The notes under the pieces were generated by a model, which was not told the DNA's origin, ran no database searches, and saw nothing but the letters and a program-made list of their open reading frames with translations. A program made the position numbers and the translations under genes. A stretch of DNA of 64,000 bases from Sipunculus nudus (lineage: Eukaryota > Annelida > Sipuncula > Golfingiida > Sipunculidae), in NCBI GenBank assembly GCA_026874595.1, contig CM049308.1:50846624-50910623 (forward strand). The letters are read 5' to 3'. Of the stretch, positions 58,721-64,000 are shown one piece after another (the first letter of the stretch is position 1; each line of letters begins with the position of its first letter).

Positions 58721-59543
58721 ACGTGGATAGTGCTGTGTTCGGGGCAGCATCACGTGCTGTATCACGTGCATGGTGATGTATAAAGGGTGTTCTATACCGC
58801 CGCTCTAACGGTCCCACAAACACCTTCACCGTATAACAAATCATACAGCTCAGACAAAGGCTCCTATCACGAGTCGAAATGCCTTTTATGAGCAGCGTGA
58901 TTGTAACAAGTCAACCCATGTATTTAAAATCATATGTCTTGATCTGGATCAATCATTCAGTACTAGAGTCACGTGGATGAACTGGTTTCTGGTCTTTTAT
59001 CAGTCGCAGTGTTAAAGTGGAGTCCACAGGCCGAGTACAAGTCCAGTCTTGGCTGCCTAGTCCAGTACCGAGCATGAGTCCTTTAGGTTCGAACCAAAGT
59101 CCACTTATCTAGATTCCGATTCTTTCAGAAGTCGGTCCAATTAAAATTTTATTTGTAAAAAAAAACACGAATAATTAAGATAAATATGTATCTTATGATG
59201 TTAGCACATGCACGACTGCAGTATTTCTAAAGTGTTAGATTACATTTTGCCAGACATCCTATTTTGATATTCAAGAGTGAATTATATATAGTCTAATCGC
59301 TTAAAATAAGCTTGCAATAGTTTGTATACATCTTGGTCGTAGAGGTGTGTTTTCTAGTCTGATCGTCAGACCATAAGTGACAATTAAATCTTTTTGTGCT
59401 GCTCTTGAGATGATCTAAAGACCTGATTTCTTGAGTACTTGCCTCCGAATACAAGTAAAAATCAAGGGCCATCGAATCCAAATCGAATTCGACGATAAAG
59501 GACGGATGTGGACGATAAAGTGGACGATAGTCCGGGGTTATCC
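58721..59543. other. Non-coding gap right of the minisatellite
   Basis: A cacgtg(ctgt)atcacgtgca segment lies at about 58751-58771. A 62-codon minus-strand frame (59293-59481) has no family features. Nothing else is recognised. Confidence 0.35.
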
Positions 59544-59850
59544 CAGGGCCGTCAATGGGGGGGGGGGGGGCACACTTTTTTTAGCAAGGGGGGGGGGGGG
59601 GGGTCAATGCTATTCAGAGAATAATATTCATATTGGAAATGAAATATATTAATAATTATAGACTTTAGTTACATTTCTGAGTTAACCATGAAATAACCTG
59701 GTTTAGAATTAACCTATACTGGCTTGTAATTGTAATATATTTTAAATGTGTCACACAGACAGTAAACATACATATGTTTATTAAAATAAGTTGTCCCAAA
59801 TGTGATTGCCCCCCCCCCCCCCCCCGCTCGAAGATAATTTGACGCCACTG
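59544..59850. mobile_element. hAT-type MITE, second copy
   Basis: Starts CAGGGCCGTCAA and its right end is the complement of CAGTGGCGTCAAATTA. The flanking 8-mers ggttatcc (59536-59543) and gattaacc (59851-59858) agree at six of eight positions. Internal similarity to the copy at 29737 includes ggtttagaattaacctatactgg. Long G and C runs lie near the ends (59558-59602, 59810-59825). Confidence 0.72.
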
Positions 59851-59858
59851 GATTAACC

Positions 59859-61643
59859 GACCAAGCAGCATAGTGCTAAAATGTAAATATTAGGATATAT
59901 ATTTATGTTAATTTATGTTAATGACTGGCGAGGCTATTTGAACAATGCGATTATCATGTTCTTTAAGTGATTAAATGTTTCCACCTGTGAGATTATTGTT
60001 GTTATAATAAATATTCTCAGTGTGCATTTAAACATGCTATATAATTATAAACAAATCAAACTGTAGAACATTACTGTTATCCTGTTTATGAATGTCAATA
60101 TAAACGAAGCTCTATTTCGTATTATATAATTGAATACGTTTATACAGTCGCTTATCATTGTGTAGTTCTTATTCAGTCTGATACAAATATTTTAATTTTA
60201 ATTGGAATCAAATAGTTAAATAAAAAAAACCGTGAGCTCCAGTGAACATAAAATTCTATGAACATTTAAAAAAGGTTAGGTTCGATGTGTGTGCCGCACA
60301 GTTTTAATGCACAAAAATGTAACTTGTTCACCAGAAAAAGGTGCTTTAGGGTTTACGCTATGATTTTTGTAGAACAGACTATATGTAATTAGCTATGTAT
60401 GCATAAAAAGATATTTTTATCGTGAACTCTGCCTTCAATGGACCAAAACGCTTTTTAACACACCCATGTTTGAGACCCATATATCCCGTGCCTAATGTAT
60501 AGCATGTAGGTGTATTAAAATAAAGATTATGGATTTTTTATCACATGTACCGATATTTATCACATATATTGATTTTTTGTCCTGACAAACAAAGGTAGCC
60601 TAATATCTGATAAAAATCTTCTGTTCTCGTGTATGTGTAAGATAGACATCTTAGATTAACACGCCACCATTGTGTTAAAAGCTGATTATGTCCCGGTATT
60701 TCGTCTGGACTGACCTCCGGGTGACCAGGTCCGGGCGCTTGTGTGGTTTACATTATAGGAACAGAGACGCCAGGTGAAGAAAGCTTTGGCGCAATAAATA
60801 TAACAAAGTTCCTGACCAGGGTAAGCGTCTGTCATAAATTATCGGAGAAATGTACCTACATGTTACACTCATGGGGTACACTCATTTTCAGCTGGCTAGC
60901 ATTAATATTTTTTATGTTTTACATTGGACACAGTAGAATAATATGAACAACAATTGTATCCTTTTATTATCAGAGTATTAATTGTCAGGGTAGGATCATG
61001 TAATATAGGAAACGGAACCATTTGAACAAATCTAGCACACATAAGCTTTCATGTTTACAATAATATAACAGTTGCAGGCCCGGGTAAAGAAGCAGGGGCA
61101 TGAAAGGTATATTGGTTAATAGCTTGCCTACTGGATTTCCGTGCGGATAAGGACTTCTGCTGTAATTGCCTCCGCCAGGAGAATATGGGTTCATCCCCGT
61201 CCGTGTGTGGTTATCTGTGTGTGTGTGTTTAATTACTTCATAGGCCTAATTCACGCAATCATGACGGCATATCGGTAATGGGGAAAGGAAGAATCGATTG
61301 GATTTTGGTGTTGAGCGGGAACATGATCCGGAATCTAGAACGGCATCAAATAATTTTCACAAATGTACGGTCACTTTCGCACGAATGAACGTTGGAATAT
61401 GGGCTAAATAAGTTATTGCAAACACGGTTTTTGGAACTTCCCACAATAGGGACACCCCCCATATGACGGAGGCTTGCATTTTTAGAATGCAGATTTCTAG
61501 GTAAAGATATATTTTACACCTAACCATTGTTAATTTGACTGACATTTATTTAATATTTAATATGACTCTGAAATGCGAAGTAATCTGAACCTTATACTTT
61601 CATTTTAGGCAGAAAAATATTTGGTAAGGGCAGCCTGTTAACT
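59859..61643. other. Upstream region of transporter unit 5
   Basis: A/T-rich, no gene recognised. By analogy with units 1 and 4 a 5' leader exon could be here; a plausible acceptor (cattttag, about 61601-61608) precedes the ATG. Short frames (60-69 codons) are not supported. Confidence 0.35.
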
Positions 61644-63729
61644 ATGTTCTCACAAGATGGAGTCGCTTCGTTCTTCGTGGTGTTGAGCGGAGTCATTACT
61701 TCTTTCGTGAATGGCGGGATTTTCCGAAGCGGAACGATTATCTACGAGCGTCTAATTGAAAAGTTCGAACATTCGAAGGCAGTGACAGCCTTGGTGTTCT
61801 CGCTGGCCAAATTTTTCAGCTGGAACCTAAGTACATTGAATGTTTTGTTTAAAACCCTAACAAAGACACTTCTTAAGAATAAATATCTTAATAAGTTTTA
61901 CATAATTGCGTAAGACAGGATACAAAGAAGAAGTACAAGTTTTCATGCTGTGCACAAGTTTAAAAAATATATGTTAGTGTAATATTAATTATAATTTAAG
62001 TTTACTGAATTAATATTCATTTAATGTGAGTGCCTGTACTATTTCAGCCTTTATTCCCGCCTTGCTTACGAAGAAATACGGTGGCAGATGGGTAGTGATG
62101 ATTGGTGGAATGCTAAAATTTATCGGTATTCTGATGACCGCTTTCACCCCCAGTATCGGCTACGTCTGCGTGTCTTTCGGCGTTATTAACGGTATGCTGT
62201 AACCTAACACCAGATGTTAAAGTTAATGTTAAATTACTCATAGATAAACTCCTTGGATAAACATATATAACATGTCATTATGTCATGTACTCTTATAGGC
62301 TAATTAAGACCTTTCATCGTCACCATTGAATATACGTCGTAAATGCTTCGTTGCAAGCTATAATAACAGAAGGTAAATACTGTAGGCTATCCATCCCTCC
62401 TTATATTTATTATTATAGTATTTGTTTAATTATTCTGAGTTTTTTTTTAATCTCATCAAAACATCAAAGTGATTGTGAAAATTTTAATTAACCTATTGAT
62501 GTAGACTTTTTCAGAACTGGCAGCCTCAAAACAAGCCCCCTCCCCTGCTCGTCTGCGTCCAGTGGTGGACCAAATGTAACTATGAGGTAACGACCCATGT
62601 GTAACAAAATTGAAGTACATGTACCTCCTACTGAAAAGGTTTTCTTCATGAAACATATAAAGTACGACTTCGGTTGTATAAGACGCAGCTTTCCATCCCA
62701 TGATAAACTATTGGTTGAATCACCATCTCTCCACAGTGAGTTTACTTTGACAAATCCTCGTAATATGCAGCTCTCGCCTCGTTTCAGCTTTAGGGACCAC
62801 CTTTACCTTAGACGCCACCAGCATCACACTGTCACAGTCCTTCGTTAACAAACGAGGTCGTGTCATGGCGATAGTAGCAGCAGGCGGTCCGCTAGGGGGC
62901 ATTGTATTGGCACCATTGATACAAGTCATGTTTGACAGTTACGGCTACACGGGTATGCTCCTGATACTTAGTGGCATCTCTCTGCATTTGGTAGCTGCTG
63001 GCGCCCTCTTGCGACCGATCAGAAAAAACATCACTTCTGAAGAAATGGGTGGCCGAACAAAGATTTTGAGTGAACAGACCGCATCAGATTCATTCGAAAA
63101 TAAAATAACTGAAGGGAATGATTCGAACACAAAACAATCATTTTACAGTGACGAATCATCTGAGATATTTAAGGTAGTTACAACCGAGGGAGACACAGAA
63201 AACAGCAAAAGAAAGAATGCTATATTACGTGTTCTACGCTGGTCACGCAAAACTCTAGATTCTTGTCGATTCCTTCGTGATCCAGTATTTTTGGTTTACT
63301 GTGTATCTCTCTGCCTGATGACTGCAGGACTTTCTTTTGGAACTACGTTCTTTGCTGGCTTGGCAACAGAAAAAGGTCTGAAACCAATACAGACAGCTCT
63401 CTTGATCTCTGTTTCAAGTGGAGTGGATCTGGCAGGTAGATTAACGTCCGGTCCATTGTTTGACATGAAATTCCTTCGGAAACGCCGGCTGTGGCTTCAA
63501 CAGACATGCATGTTACTTACGGGCATCTTTACGGCACTACTTCCGGTAATGTCGGCATTCACATCATTCTCTGTCATTTGGTGTTTGTTCACCCTTGCTG
63601 TCGCTGGGTGTGTGTCTCAATACGTGACCGTGCTAGCTGACATAGTGGGGTCGGAACGAGTCCCGGAAGCTCTCAGTGTCCTTGGACCATTTCAAGGAAT
63701 TCCTGCCACCATCGGGCCACTAATTGGAG
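61644..63729 (+). CDS. SLC16-like (monocarboxylate-type) transporter, unit 5, 5' three exons (last exon beyond the window)
   Basis: Exons on the plus strand are 61644..61830, 62048..62191 and 62788..63729 (187, 144 and 942 bp), all phase 1 with GT donors. They encode 424 residues plus one base. The missing exon 4 (about 45-60 codons) should lie past 64000; nothing in 63730-64000 matches it, and a G-run (63936-63956) is near the edge. Exon 1 has VNGGIFRSGTIIYERL; exon 2 FIPALLTKKYGGR; exon 3 SQSFVNKRGRVMAIVAAGGP and DSYGYTGMLL. Its central loop is long and polar (about 188-262), and TAGLSFGTTFFAGLATEKG starts the second half. In segment 8, unlike units 1 and 4, it keeps Asp324 with Arg328 (VDLAGR), the spacing of the Asp-Arg pair in mammalian MCT1. 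It is transcribed divergently from unit 4. Function is a small-solute carrier by family; the substrate is not determined. Confidence 0.85.
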
Positions 63730-64000
63730 GTGAGTTTAATTCTAATACAAAACCGTTTTTTAATAAGTTATTTTGTAGAGTTGTTGTTACAGGGACTTAT
63801 CGGTAATACTTATTGGTATCTCTATTACAAGTTACGGTGGTCCCATTTTTTCTCATGTATCTCCACAGTGGCCATGCCTTGGATATACTGGATTGTCTTT
63901 AACTCTTTAGTATGGTGGCAAGTGTGTCCTAAGTTGGGGGGGGGGGGGGGGGGGGTTGTCATTTCATTTTAAAGGGGTGATTGAAGTTCCTTCTATCAAA
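63730..64000. other. Intron 3 of transporter unit 5 (incomplete)
   Basis: Starts with gtgagt. An 82-codon frame overlaps it but is read-through of the intron. A run of about 21 G lies at 63936-63956. Confidence 0.6.

Noticed and set aside
58374-58776. Long open frames with a 13-residue repeat on both strands
   Set aside because: Result of a 39-bp minisatellite; no start context, no homologous domain.
62456-62701. 81-codon minus-strand frame in intron 2 of unit 5
   Set aside because: No domain, opposite strand to the gene and inside an intron.

Overview
The window looks like nuclear DNA of a lophotrochozoan animal, most probably a mollusc. The genes are intron-split with GT-AG junctions and belong to metazoan families (claudin-like four-pass proteins, SLC16 monocarboxylate-type transporters). 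About a third of the sequence is repeats of the kinds common in molluscs: elements with GACGGAC/CCGTCCGT microsatellite runs, Helitron-like elements with internal tandem repeats, a Gypsy element and an L1/Tx1-like LINE. I name no species. All gene models come from reading splice sites and reading frames by eye.

Layout. At the left edge is the first coding exon of a claudin-like gene on the minus strand (214-400). A complete three-exon claudin-like gene, also minus, follows at 5181-8152 (236 aa; splice phases all agree). A decayed SLC16 last exon lies at 9245-9402. From 12455 to 19135 is a large repeat block: two Helitron-like copies containing 280-bp repeats, embedded in an array of 336-338-bp monomers with a three-monomer higher-order repeat. 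All these monomers carry the palindrome GGTGGCGCCACC. Microsatellite-rich non-coding DNA fills 19.1-22.5 kb.

From 22.5 kb to the right edge the window is a tandem cluster of SLC16-like transporter genes sharing one four-exon structure (about 187, 144, 915-942 and 155-176 coding bp, all introns phase 1). Unit 1 (22527-28088, minus, 475 aa) and unit 4 (53115-57330, minus, 474 aa) are intact. Unit 5 (61644 to the right edge, plus) is intact as far as it is seen. Unit 2 (about 36.26-40.04 kb) and unit 3 (43946-46178) are pseudogenes. The cluster is filled with mobile DNA: a third Helitron-like copy in intron 3 of unit 1, a hAT-type MITE with a perfect 8-bp target duplication, a dead LINE, a 1.7-kb foldback element with palindromic arms, PIF/Harbinger-type MITEs with TTA or TAA duplications, and a broken Gypsy element between units 3 and 4.

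Biology. The coding content is membrane proteins only: claudin-like four-pass proteins of cell contacts or channel accessory type, and 12-pass transporters of small monocarboxylate-like solutes. The cluster shows gene birth and death by local duplication. The intact copies differ at a transmembrane-8 position equivalent to the catalytic Asp of mammalian MCT1, so they may have different coupling or substrates. The most unusual non-coding signals are the palindrome-based repeats: the Helitron-like elements with asymmetric terminal inverted repeats, the higher-order satellite, and the foldback element with a 9-bp near-perfect target duplication.
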